Below are positions 6,095 through 14,300 of a stretch of DNA of 20,209 bases, piece by piece (the first letter of the stretch is position 1; the number at the start of each line of letters is the position of its first letter). Source of the stretch: an uncultured Erysipelotrichaceae bacterium (lineage in GTDB: Bacteria; Bacillota_I; Bacilli_A; Erysipelotrichales; Erysipelotrichaceae); NCBI GenBank assembly GCA_910586285.1, contig CAJUGR010000013.1, positions 1 through 20,209 on the forward strand. The letters run 5' to 3'. Under the pieces are notes generated by a model. That model ran no database searches. It was not told where the DNA came from and was given only the letters and a program-made list of their open reading frames with translations. The position numbers and the translations under genes are program-made.

Positions 6095-8257
6095 GTGAAG
6101 GATAAGACCCAAACAGTCGGCTGGATCGTTCTTTTTCTTATCGCCTCAGGTTTTTTTGGTTTTATCAGTGCTTGGCTTCTGAAAATAGAAGACAGCATTG
6201 CTTTTTTGACTTTCGGCACAACTTTGGCAGTGATCGCATTTATTCTATTATTATTGATATATCACAAGATGCTGAAACGGGCGAATCGTCAAGCTTTATG
6301 GGCAATGTTAAAAAGAGGCTGTTATCATGAAGTAAACCACCGCATTAGCGAAAAAAATAAACAGATGAAACATTTATGGGAGTTGAAGATGCTCGCAAGC
6401 TTCCATAGTGGTGATATGGCAACGTTTGATCGGCTTTATAAGAATTATATGAATGAGATCAACGAATGTCGTACGCTTCCTGCTTATATGCTTTGTGTGC
6501 TCCATGAATTGGTGGATGCGATGTCACACAAAAAACCACCGGCGGTATTTTTAAGAAATGATACCATCAAGCACGCTTATGTAAAACAGCGCGACTATCA
6601 ACTATATCACTATATCCAACAAGGAATTCAAGAATATTACGGAAATCAAAAGCATCTGATGAAGATTTACTTTGAACGCTTCATGATGCAGACGGATGTT
6701 TTATCAAAACCGCTGGGATTTCATTTACATTATTTAATGACATTATTCATGTTAGAAAATGATCATCCGCAGTGGGAAGAATATTATCGCAAAACACAAC
6801 AGTATATCTTTGATCAAAAAAGTCAATCCTATATGGAACAGCTGAAAGCAAGGATATACGGATTACAGAAAGGAACGGGTAGTCAAGAGCTTATGAACCG
6901 AGATCAGAATCGCAAGAGAAATAATCCGCTGTTTGAAAATGAATCGACACAGTCTTTGAATCGTTCATTCAATTATCAACAGCCATCGAATCAGCGCGAG
7001 GACACTAATTTTGCCTCACGTCGCCACAGCACGGATATTCAGAAAGAATTTGATGAAATGAACTCATCTCTGGACAGCAATAATGCTTTCCCGCTGTATG
7101 AAGAAGATGAGTCAAATTTCCTAAAACAAAAAAACACCGGTAATGTTGGTAATGATACAAGCAGTATTCCGATTTCCTCTGATGAGGATGATTTGGATCC
7201 GACTTGGTTTGCACGCAAAACCATGGAATCCGCAAAACCAGATGTAGCACCGACACGGGCATTTGATCGTAGAAATCCATCTATGAGTGAGCCATCCAAA
7301 ACCGGCTCCTTCCCAAAACAGCGATCGATGAATCAGGCGGCGATGGGGCAAGAACCAATGACTCGTTCTGCTTATCAGGAGGATCCGCAAGGATTTACCA
7401 ACCAGCGCATGTCGATGCAACAGCCGATGGAAGATCCCACATTTTCCAATCAGCGCCGCAGCATGAGCATGAATACCAATGAACAACCGTTGTTTGGTCA
7501 AAATAATCAGCCGATGAATTCGCAAATGGCAATGAATTCCAATCAGACTAACGAATATCCGACGCAAAATGCGTTTATGCAGAATCAGGATCAAAATCAT
7601 CCGCAATTCCGCAGCCCTAATAACAATAACAATTATAATAATCCGCAGATGGATAATAACTATCAACAGTTTGATGATATGGACGCGGAAGATGATGAAC
7701 CGCAGTTGCAGGCACAGAATTTCGCATCAACCCAGTCGAAAAAGAAGAAGAAAAAACCTTCTCGCAAAGAACGCAAACGGATGAAAGCAGAAACTTCGCA
7801 ATATGAAGAGACAACCTTTGCCAAAGACCGTTCCATTCGCGGTGAGAGTGCAAAAAAACGAAGCAATGATGAAATGGAGGTTAGTAACGCTCAGCCTTAT
7901 CTCACTTATTTCAGGCAAAATATTACGATCTTCTTTGTCACACTGTTGGATGCCACTTTGGTTTCACTCACAACCGCATCAACAGTTTACACTTCATTCT
8001 TCAATCGGTTCTCTTCCATCAATTCGGATATCGTACCGGAAATCGTTATGATGGCAGCGATAATCACATTGGCAGCGGCCTATGCAACTGCATCGTTACA
8101 TACCGGTTATACCATTTTGAAAAAATCAATTCGTAATTGGAATAGAACCGCAAAAATTCTTTTATTCCCGTTATTATTCATCTTATCATTGATAATCGGA
8201 GTGATCTGTGAGATTCCCTATCTGATTTATGCCAATATAAAGAAACGCAACGAATAA
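6095..8257 (+). CDS. Membrane protein of unknown function with long Asn/Gln/Met-rich disordered region
   Basis: 720 residues from GTG 6095, chosen because AGAGGA (6083-6088) lies 6 bases upstream and the earlier ATGs precede the predicted transcript start. I do not recognise a family. Layout: two membrane helices (about 8-29 and 34-57), a helical soluble part rich in Tyr, His and Lys (60-260, possibly repeat-like), then about 340 residues of low-complexity sequence (262-600). That part is rich in Asn, Gln, Met, Ser and Pro, with a poly-Asn patch near 509-513, an acidic patch (528-535) and a basic Lys/Arg patch (549-564). Three more membrane segments follow (about 608-632, 648-672, 687-708), ending in KKRNE. 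The C-terminal quarter resembles small integral membrane modules, but no motif names it. The gene is monocistronic with its own promoter and strong terminator. A scaffold or envelope-organising role is possible, but nothing in the sequence proves it. Confidence 0.85.
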   Translation: MKDKTQTVGWIVLFLIASGFFGFISAWLLKIEDSIAFLTFGTTLAVIAFILLLLIYHKMLKRANRQALWAMLKRGCYHEVNHRISEKNKQMKHLWELKMLASFHSGDMATFDRLYKNYMNEINECRTLPAYMLCVLHELVDAMSHKKPPAVFLRNDTIKHAYVKQRDYQLYHYIQQGIQEYYGNQKHLMKIYFERFMMQTDVLSKPLGFHLHYLMTLFMLENDHPQWEEYYRKTQQYIFDQKSQSYMEQLKARIYGLQKGTGSQELMNRDQNRKRNNPLFENESTQSLNRSFNYQQPSNQREDTNFASRRHSTDIQKEFDEMNSSLDSNNAFPLYEEDESNFLKQKNTGNVGNDTSSIPISSDEDDLDPTWFARKTMESAKPDVAPTRAFDRRNPSMSEPSKTGSFPKQRSMNQAAMGQEPMTRSAYQEDPQGFTNQRMSMQQPMEDPTFSNQRRSMSMNTNEQPLFGQNNQPMNSQMAMNSNQTNEYPTQNAFMQNQDQNHPQFRSPNNNNNYNNPQMDNNYQQFDDMDAEDDEPQLQAQNFASTQSKKKKKKPSRKERKRMKAETSQYEETTFAKDRSIRGESAKKRSNDEMEVSNAQPYLTYFRQNITIFFVTLLDATLVSLTTASTVYTSFFNRFSSINSDIVPEIVMMAAIITLAAAYATASLHTGYTILKKSIRNWNRTAKILLFPLLFILSLIIGVICEIPYLIYANIKKRNE

Positions 8258-8260
8258 TTT

Positions 8261-8287
8261 AAAAAGTACCGCAAGGTACTTTTTTTT
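8261..8287 (+). terminator. Strong rho-independent terminator
   Basis: AAAAAGTACC (8261-8270), GCAA loop, GGTACTTTTT (8275-8284) and further T to 8287: a perfect 10-bp stem with a GNRA-type loop and U tract, a few bases after the stop of the membrane protein gene. Confidence 0.92.
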
Positions 8288-8294
8288 AACCCAC

Positions 8295-8325
8295 AAAAAA
8301 TCGCACTCTCTGAATGCGATTTTTT
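8295..8325 (-). terminator. Terminator of the glycolipid/yhaM operon
   Basis: AAAAAATCGCA (8295-8305) pairs perfectly with TGCGATTTTTT (8315-8325) around a 9-base loop. On the minus strand it follows the yhaM stop at 8333 and ends in a T run. The flanking A run would also let it work on the plus strand as a back-up. Confidence 0.85.
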
Positions 8326-8332
8326 ATAATTT

Positions 8333-9268
8333 TCACTGCTTATGCTTATAAAAACTGCGATTCTCCAAAGCAAAGATGCGATGGGTAAACCCCCCCTCTT
8401 CCGTGCGGTCAAACGCTTTCTGTAATGTATTCATTCGGGCATCAAGATTATCAATCAAATACAGCACTTCTGCTTCCGCAATCATCGGCAACACCGGACT
8501 TCCGTATTCATAAACACCGTGATGGGATAAAACCATATGACGCAATAATATCGCTGTTTCATTATCAATATGACATTGCTCCGCCACTTGGGCTACTTTG
8601 GCCTGCATGATGGAAATATGTCCTAACAGTTTCCCTTCCATTGTGTATTCCGTCGCAATCGGACCGCTTAATTCAATTAATTTCCCGATATCATGTAAAA
8701 ATACCCCGGCCATCAATAAATCGCGCTGTAACAGCGGATATTGATCACAAATATGCTCTGCCAAGTTCATCATACCCAATATATGCATAGCCAGACCACC
8801 GACAAAATCATGATGGTTTTTAGAGGCCGCCGGATAATCATATAGCTCCGATTCATGTTCCTTTAAGATTTCTTTGCAGACCGTTTTTATATCATCATTG
8901 CGAATTTCATCCAAGCGCCGCTCCATTTGTACTTTCAGTTCTTCTTTACTGAAAGTCGCACTGCGCAGATAATCACGAATATCCTGATGATCATGATTGG
9001 CCTCATGTACTTCTAAAACCCGCATTTGAAGCTGATCTTTATAATTGAGAACATCGCCCTTTAAATCCACAAACATACCGGCTTTCAAAGTATGAAGCTG
9101 TTCCTCATTCACATTCCAAAACTTCGCCTCCAACACACCGGTTTTATCCTGAATGACAAAATTCAAATAAGGAGCGCCCTTGCTTGTGATTCCCCGACTG
9201 ACTTCACTTAGTAATACGTTCAGCCAAACCCGCTCGCCATCCTGCACATCACTGATCCATTTCTTCAT
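8333..9268 (-). CDS. yhaM: 3'-5' exoribonuclease YhaM
   Basis: 311 residues (Bacillus YhaM is about 314). Residues 1-90 form an OB fold typical of the nucleic-acid binding part (GITSKGAPYLNFVIQDKTG, 26-44). The rest is an HD-type metal-dependent hydrolase: His162, the HD pair H192-D193 in LHDIGK, GHISIMQ, and a later HMVLSHHG motif. YhaM degrades single-stranded RNA (and DNA) from the 3' end. The start is MKKWISD at 9268, with GGAG upstream; the earlier in-frame ATG lacks a site. The coding region overlaps the end of the GT4-RecX gene by 20 bases, so translation is probably coupled. It is the last gene of a four-gene operon whose first members are membrane glycolipid genes, an unexpected home for an RNase. 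Confidence 0.93.
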   Translation of the reverse strand: MKKWISDVQDGERVWLNVLLSEVSRGITSKGAPYLNFVIQDKTGVLEAKFWNVNEEQLHTLKAGMFVDLKGDVLNYKDQLQMRVLEVHEANHDHQDIRDYLRSATFSKEELKVQMERRLDEIRNDDIKTVCKEILKEHESELYDYPAASKNHHDFVGGLAMHILGMMNLAEHICDQYPLLQRDLLMAGVFLHDIGKLIELSGPIATEYTMEGKLLGHISIMQAKVAQVAEQCHIDNETAILLRHMVLSHHGVYEYGSPVLPMIAEAEVLYLIDNLDARMNTLQKAFDRTEEGGFTHRIFALENRSFYKHKQ

Positions 9269-11240
9269 TTTGCCACTCCATTTCATCACATAATGCTAAA
9301 ATATCACTGCTTTCGAAGCCCTTGCGAAGACAAGCGGCGATGACACGGTTTTTTAACTGCGTTCCCTGATATTTTCGGGAATAACTGCGAATGGCTTTAT
9401 CCATTGTTTTGCGCAATGCTTTGCTGTCATCACTGTCTTCAAACTCTACCTTTTCACTGGCAGAAATCGCTACATTCGAATCAAATCCTTGACCGATCAA
9501 TTTTTGGGCAATCGCCTTACGCTTCATATTCATGGATTTATCTTTTACCGTTGCTTTTAATTTCTCAGCCAGCTGAATTGCTTTTATACTTTCTTCTTCA
9601 TCATCAATCTGAGCCAATGCCTGCGCAACATCGTCATGCGGTATTCCTTTTTCCACCAATGATTTGATCATTTTACCTTTTCCTTGTAAAGAATGCTGCA
9701 TTTTCTCAATCTTTGTCATCATATATTGATAATCATTCAAGTATCCCTTTTGGGTCAAATCCTGAATGATCGAACCGATTTCTTCCTCTTTCAACACATG
9801 CTGATTTTTCAAATACTGCCGCATTTCTTTTGTGGTATAATCACGATGACTCAGCTTACGAATACAGGATCGATACGCATAAAACATCTGTTCCTTATGT
9901 TGTAAATCCACTACGGTGTAGCGATCTAATAAGGTATGCTTCTGAATTTTTAAAGTAAAATAATCATCCAAGGAAATCGTAATCCGTATCGGTTCATCCT
10001 CCTTGTCATTGATCACATCAATACGCATATACTCATCGCCAGCCTTGATTTTAATGACTTCATAAGAATCCTCAAAATCTTCGATTGCTTGATAATAGAC
10101 ACTCAACACTTTCGTATAAAACATATTACCATCATAACGATTGACCTTTTGCCGGGCTTGTTTACGCATTTGTGCCTGTTCTTCCTGCGGCATGGCTAAG
10201 AAGTGTTCTACCTTTTGCGCAAATTCCTGCGGGGTCTGAAACAGATAACCGCTTTCTCCCTCAATCACCAAATCGGTTAACACATCGTCAGGACGAGCAA
10301 ATACAGGTAAATGAGAGGCCAATGCCTCGATATATGTCATACCCTGAGTTTCCGTTAAGGATGCTGATACAAACGCATCTGCCAATGCATAATAAAACGG
10401 CACATCCTCACGTTTTTTGGGACCGGTAAAGATGATCTTATCGTTAAGATGATAGCTTTTTGCCAGTTCCTTCAGTTCCTCCAGTTGCGGTCCGCCGCCA
10501 ACAATCATCAGCTTGGTATGGGGATCGTGAATATGACGAAAGCCCTCAATCGGAATTTCAATGCTTTTTTCTTTGGCAATTCTTCCGATAAAGGCAATCA
10601 CATGATCTTCATCAGTTAAGCCATATTCCTCTCGCAGTGCCTGTACTTTCACTGATTCCTGCACCGAGGGATCAAATTTTTCCAATTCTAATCCGGTCGG
10701 AATAATATAAATCGGTGTTTTTACCCCATAATTAAGCAAGGTCTCTTTGGTCTTTTCACTGGGCGCAATTACCGCTTGGACATTATCGGAAATCATCCGA
10801 GAAAAAGACGTTACAAATTTCTTACTGAGAACATCCACTTCTTCAATATCGAAACGATTGATATAGTGAGTATAATCCTCATACATCGTATGATAGGTTG
10901 ATACCACCGGGATATTCAAATATTTCGCAACCGTACGTGCAAACATTCCCACACCGAATTCCGTATGTACATGAATCACATCCAGATTCATTTTTCTGAT
11001 CTCGTCACGAGCGCTGAAATGATAGGGAGTGGACAATTTATATCCATACAGCCACTTTAATTCCAACCCCGGCAAGCGCAGCACGTTGCCCTCACGCTGT
11101 GTTGTCAACAACGCCTTATGATTGGTGATAACATAAACCTCATGCCCGCGTTTCTCCAATTCCTTCTGTAATGTAACTATCGAAGATACCACACCATTAA
11201 TATCTGGTGTATAAGTGTCTGAAAATAAGCCGATTCGCAA
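9249..11240 (-). CDS. Fusion: GT4 glucosyl-diacylglycerol synthase-like glycosyltransferase with C-terminal RecX domain
   Basis: 663 residues in one uninterrupted frame. Residues 1-390 are a GT4 glycosyltransferase. GLFSDTYTPDINGV (4-17) is typical of bacterial alpha-glucosyl-diacylglycerol synthases; HVHTEFGVG (90-98) and the EX7E motif (E297, E305) complete the GT-B signature. From about 405 to the end (259 residues, close to the size of a whole Bacillus RecX) is a RecX domain. It begins MRIDVINDK and carries the helical repeats of the family, e.g. IRKLSHRDYTTKEMRQYL and LVEKGIPHDDVAQAL. RecX modulates RecA filaments; GT4 of this type adds glucose to diacylglycerol at the membrane. The start is TTG 11238-11240, set by AGGAGG at 11249-11254 with an 8-base spacer; a closer ATG is followed at once by TAA. 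Met405 has no good ribosome binding site, so separate RecX synthesis is unlikely. Diglucosyl versus monoglucosyl product is not readable. Confidence 0.88.
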   Translation of the reverse strand: MRIGLFSDTYTPDINGVVSSIVTLQKELEKRGHEVYVITNHKALLTTQREGNVLRLPGLELKWLYGYKLSTPYHFSARDEIRKMNLDVIHVHTEFGVGMFARTVAKYLNIPVVSTYHTMYEDYTHYINRFDIEEVDVLSKKFVTSFSRMISDNVQAVIAPSEKTKETLLNYGVKTPIYIIPTGLELEKFDPSVQESVKVQALREEYGLTDEDHVIAFIGRIAKEKSIEIPIEGFRHIHDPHTKLMIVGGGPQLEELKELAKSYHLNDKIIFTGPKKREDVPFYYALADAFVSASLTETQGMTYIEALASHLPVFARPDDVLTDLVIEGESGYLFQTPQEFAQKVEHFLAMPQEEQAQMRKQARQKVNRYDGNMFYTKVLSVYYQAIEDFEDSYEVIKIKAGDEYMRIDVINDKEDEPIRITISLDDYFTLKIQKHTLLDRYTVVDLQHKEQMFYAYRSCIRKLSHRDYTTKEMRQYLKNQHVLKEEEIGSIIQDLTQKGYLNDYQYMMTKIEKMQHSLQGKGKMIKSLVEKGIPHDDVAQALAQIDDEEESIKAIQLAEKLKATVKDKSMNMKRKAIAQKLIGQGFDSNVAISASEKVEFEDSDDSKALRKTMDKAIRSYSRKYQGTQLKNRVIAACLRKGFESSDILALCDEMEWQNEEMDQ

Positions 11241-11254
11241 ATTACATCCCTCCT
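11238..11254 (-). promoter_or_regulatory. RBS and TTG start of the GT4-RecX gene
   Basis: AGGAGG (11249-11254) lies 8 bases before TTG (11238-11240). The only nearby ATG reads ATGTAA and cannot be used. The MRIGLFSDTY start matches the normal N-terminus of this glycosyltransferase group. Confidence 0.8.
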
Positions 11255-11275
11255 AAACACTTCACTGATGATACG

Positions 11276-12310
11276 TTATTCCATCACTTCTTTACGATCA
11301 TATTTTCTTTTAGCAAAGACAAAGACGAGACCGCCGACCATCATGACAAAATGGTAGGTGGAGAATCGCCAGAAGATCATTACGCTCTTCGCCAAAGTCG
11401 GCTGAATAATCTGTGTAAAGATTGCGACAAACGCCCACTCAGTACCGCCGCTGGCACCGGGAATCGGAATAAACGTATTGGCCATCGTCACAAAGCTGGA
11501 CATAGCAATCACGGTAACTAACTGCGTTAAATGCAGTGGCTCTCCCATAGCGAAACAAATAATAAACGGCAGTGAATACAGTGTTGTTAAGCGTAAGACA
11601 TTGATCAACACCGTCTTGAAGATCAAGCGTTTGTCCTTTTTCAATCGTTTGATTTCCGTAGTAAAAGCTTCCATTTGAAGCGTCCAAGCGCTTAAAGTGC
11701 GTTCTCGATTCTTCACGATATGCAGCTTGCTTAACAAAATGACTCCCCATTGCGACAGTTTCACAAAGGCACGCGGAAACAGCGCCATCGTCCATAAAGC
11801 ACAGATCACACAGATATTAACAATATAGCCACAAAATACCAACAGGAAAAACGCATTTTTTTCATAAACGGTCGCAAATACCAATAGAAATAAGATACTG
11901 ACATAAATCATCATCGTCGTTTGATAGACGATAAAATCTGCCCATAGCAAGCTAGCACCATCACTCATCTTAATGCCCTGTTTTTTCATAATATACATCT
12001 GTCCGAACTGTCCGCCCGTGGCACTGGGGGTCACTCCGCTGAAAAACGTTCCGATAAAGGCATTTTCCAATGCTTCCACATTGGAATAATTCGCCTTATA
12101 TTTACGACCGAATGTCTTATAAATCCAGGCGATAATGCAATTATATAACAATCCCCAACAAAGGATAATCATCAGCCAATACCAAGATACTCGGGAAATC
12201 TGATTCATCATTTCCTGATAATCATCCTTTAACGTAAACCATAGCACCAAAACGGTAAATCCGATGATTAACAGAAAATTCCAAATATACTTCTTTGAAC
12301 TCTTCTTCAT
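11276..12310 (-). CDS. YbhN/LPG-synthase-type flippase-like membrane protein
   Basis: 344 residues of mostly membrane helices, with the length and pattern of the lysylphosphatidylglycerol-synthase transmembrane (UPF0104, YbhN, AglD) family. The conserved segment FFSGVTPSATGGQFGQMY near residue 92-110 and the later PIPGASGGTEWA are hallmarks. The MprF-type synthetase domain is absent, so this is the membrane module alone. Relatives are thought to move or handle lipid-linked intermediates. Placed between two glycolipid-type glycosyltransferases, a role in flipping or presenting the glycolipid is a reasonable inference. The ATG at 12308-12310 is preferred over an in-frame GTG three codons earlier; GGTGAGG lies close upstream. 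The gaps of 28 and 35 bases to its neighbours fit one transcript. Confidence 0.88.
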   Translation of the reverse strand: MKKSSKKYIWNFLLIIGFTVLVLWFTLKDDYQEMMNQISRVSWYWLMIILCWGLLYNCIIAWIYKTFGRKYKANYSNVEALENAFIGTFFSGVTPSATGGQFGQMYIMKKQGIKMSDGASLLWADFIVYQTTMMIYVSILFLLVFATVYEKNAFFLLVFCGYIVNICVICALWTMALFPRAFVKLSQWGVILLSKLHIVKNRERTLSAWTLQMEAFTTEIKRLKKDKRLIFKTVLINVLRLTTLYSLPFIICFAMGEPLHLTQLVTVIAMSSFVTMANTFIPIPGASGGTEWAFVAIFTQIIQPTLAKSVMIFWRFSTYHFVMMVGGLVFVFAKRKYDRKEVME

Positions 12311-12338
12311 GTACCTCACCTACTTCAAACGATAACGC

Positions 12339-13421
12339 CTACTTCTCTTTCTTACTTTTGGCCTTTTTCCGCCGTTTCTTTCCGTTTAGATTCACCTGAT
12401 GTTCCTCATAAACTTTGGTATAGAAATCAATCCAGATTTTCAGTACGTTATCTTTGGAATAATAGTCGCTGATCGCCTGTGACATTTTTTGTCCCTGTTC
12501 GTATACGCTTGGATTTTCTTTACATTGCCGCAGCCATTCACAGAAAGCCTCATTATCATGTCCGGCAAAATAATTGTGAAACAGTATGTCCTCATATAAG
12601 GTAAGATCGCGCAAGATCAACGGTTTGTGCAAATTCACAGCTTCCAAAATAGACATCGGAAACAGTTCGTTATAGGAAGGCATAAACAAGACATCGGCGA
12701 TATTATAGATATCATTCATTTGTTCACGGGGGATGATTCCCAAGAATTTCACATTATTTGGTGGATTGTCAACGACTTTTTTCAATTCCTCATAGCCATC
12801 CGTAATCCGTCCGAACGAGAATCCGCCGCACCAAACAAAAGTAACATCACTCATGCGTTTCGCTACATCAATGAAGTCCAGTACTCCTTTACGGGTTTGA
12901 ACCTGCCCGACACCGATGACGACAAACGCATCTTCCTCAATATCATATTTCTGCCGTAATTGTTTGACTTCATCCGATGCTTTCGGATAAAAATCATCTT
13001 TTGAGACATAATTGGGAATATATACCATCTTTTCCCTTTTAATACCATATTTGGCCAATGATTCCATAAAGATCGGATTGACCACAATCAGATAATCGGC
13101 ACTTTTATATAGTTCAATAACATATTTTTTAAAAATTTTAAAAATAGCCTTGGGCAATTCAATACTACCGTCTAACGTATCGGGAAGAAAGTGGACATAA
13201 CACACATTCGCCGCTTTACTGGCCTTCATTTTCAAATAATTTTGAGGATCGACCGTATGAATATGTTGGATGTCACAATCTCCGGATCCGTTGATCGTTA
13301 CCGCAAAGCGATCGCTTGCCCCTTCACGAATCAGATTCACTTGTTCCAAATAGGCGCTTCCGACCCCTTGGCCGTCAACTTTATCCGCACTCGACAACAT
13401 ATTAATTCTTATCTTTTCCAC
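12339..13421 (-). CDS. GT4 glycosyltransferase, glycolipid (CpoA/BgsA-like) type
   Basis: 360 residues, GT-B fold. The N-terminal half contains GQGVGSAYLEQ (18-28). The C-terminal half has GVGQVQTRKG (170-179) for nucleotide-sugar binding and an EX7E pair (E252, E260). The sequence resembles streptococcal/enterococcal enzymes that add the second sugar to glucosyl-diacylglycerol, the anchor of lipoteichoic acid. That matches the other glycosyltransferase two genes downstream, though acceptor and sugar are inferred. The extreme C-terminus is strongly basic (KKRRKKAKSKKEK), likely helping attachment to anionic membrane. The start is GTG 13419-13421, with AAGGAGG at 13429-13435 and a 7-base spacer. 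It is the first gene of the four-gene operon and has its own promoter. Confidence 0.9.
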   Translation of the reverse strand: MEKIRINMLSSADKVDGQGVGSAYLEQVNLIREGASDRFAVTINGSGDCDIQHIHTVDPQNYLKMKASKAANVCYVHFLPDTLDGSIELPKAIFKIFKKYVIELYKSADYLIVVNPIFMESLAKYGIKREKMVYIPNYVSKDDFYPKASDEVKQLRQKYDIEEDAFVVIGVGQVQTRKGVLDFIDVAKRMSDVTFVWCGGFSFGRITDGYEELKKVVDNPPNNVKFLGIIPREQMNDIYNIADVLFMPSYNELFPMSILEAVNLHKPLILRDLTLYEDILFHNYFAGHDNEAFCEWLRQCKENPSVYEQGQKMSQAISDYYSKDNVLKIWIDFYTKVYEEHQVNLNGKKRRKKAKSKKEK

Positions 13422-13507
13422 AAGCCTTCCTCCTTGATATGATGCTGATCAATGCTTTTATTTCCATCCACTCTCAAATCAGCATGGCGCACTCTCTAAC
13501 AAAATAT

Positions 13508-13516
13508 ATTATACCA
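13508..13516 (-). promoter_or_regulatory. Promoter of the glycolipid operon (extended -10)
   Basis: On the minus strand TGGTATAAT, a perfect extended -10 (TATAAT 13508-13513). The -35 region is poor. Transcription would start near 13501 and give a leader of about 80 bases to the GTG start. Confidence 0.7.
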
Positions 13517-13601
13517 TAAAAAGACATGGAACGTGATAAGTTTCAATATTGTCATATTCACTCAGACGATGAATTCTTCTATCCATGTTTTAACAATTAA
13601 A

Positions 13602-13634
13602 AACAGCGTCGTTGCACAATCCTTAGACGCTGTT
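13602..13634 (-). terminator. Terminator after the IS607-like recombinase gene
   Basis: On the minus strand AACAGCGTC (13626-13634) and GACGCTGTT (13602-13610) make a perfect 9-bp stem with a 15-base loop, followed by three further T. It begins three bases past the stop codon. Confidence 0.8.
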
Positions 13635-13636
13635 GA

Positions 13637-14227
13637 TTATTGACGAATCAATGCTTGTATTTGTTGTTTTGCCTGTGCTGCTTTTTTACCGCTCCATGTA
13701 TGATCAAACTGCTTGAGGATGGTCGTGATATCATCACAATAATCATCCATACAGATTGCATCGCTTAAATAGATCAAATCACAGCCATGAATGCGGCATA
13801 GTGTTTCCATCAGTTCACTGCCATAGCGTACTAAGGAATCCTTTTGTACCGCCACGATCTTCGCCACCCGATTTTCCGCAAGCAGCCGCATCAAATCACG
13901 CAATCCTTTTCGATTATATTTTAAACCGCTGCCGAATTCCGATATCATCTGATAATGATAGTGGTGCGCATCCATATAATCTTTTAAAATCTCTGCCTGA
14001 TGTGCTAGTTCTTCACTTTGCGTATAGCGATTCACACGACAATAGCCGATGACATAGCGCTCCTGTTGATTCAGAATGTGATCCAGCTGTTCCTTGGAAT
14101 AAAGCTTTCTGCCGTTTTGATCAACGGCTGCCGGTTTTAAAATACCGCTTTTATCCCAATTACGCAAAGTCTGAGAGCTTTTTTGAATCAATCGAGCAAA
14201 TTCTCCGATGCGATAATATTCTGACAT
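13637..14227 (-). CDS. IS607-type MerR-resolvase protein, catalytic serine replaced (probably not an active transposase)
   Basis: 196 residues. Residues 1-55 are a MerR-like helix-turn-helix (YYRIGEFARLIQKSSQTLRN, GILKP, GRKLYSKEQL), and 58-190 a serine-recombinase domain, the layout of IS607 TnpA. In active enzymes the start of the catalytic domain reads YARVS, with Ser as nucleophile; here it reads YCRVN, with Asn66 (codon AAT, 14030-14032) at that place. The DRL motif that normally supplies an active-site Arg reads DSL. The frame is intact, with AGAGGAG before the ATG and a terminator behind, so it is not decaying at random. No tnpB is adjacent and no terminal repeats were recognised. It may be a domesticated DNA-binding protein kept for regulation; a recent inactivated remnant is the alternative. 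Confidence 0.8.
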   Translation of the reverse strand: MSEYYRIGEFARLIQKSSQTLRNWDKSGILKPAAVDQNGRKLYSKEQLDHILNQQERYVIGYCRVNRYTQSEELAHQAEILKDYMDAHHYHYQMISEFGSGLKYNRKGLRDLMRLLAENRVAKIVAVQKDSLVRYGSELMETLCRIHGCDLIYLSDAICMDDYCDDITTILKQFDHTWSGKKAAQAKQQIQALIRQ

Positions 14228-14300
14228 GACAAACTCCTCTGATCTCCATCTTTATTTACTAGACCCGACTTTTATCAAAAAAGTTCATAGCCTTTTGGTT

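Noticed and set aside
9249..10028. Separate recX gene starting at the internal ATG (Met405 of the fusion)
   Set aside because: No convincing Shine-Dalgarno precedes it, and the frame continues unbroken from the glycosyltransferase. It cannot be fully excluded.
13595..14300. Intact IS607 element
   Set aside because: No tnpB, no recognised element ends, and the catalytic serine is missing.
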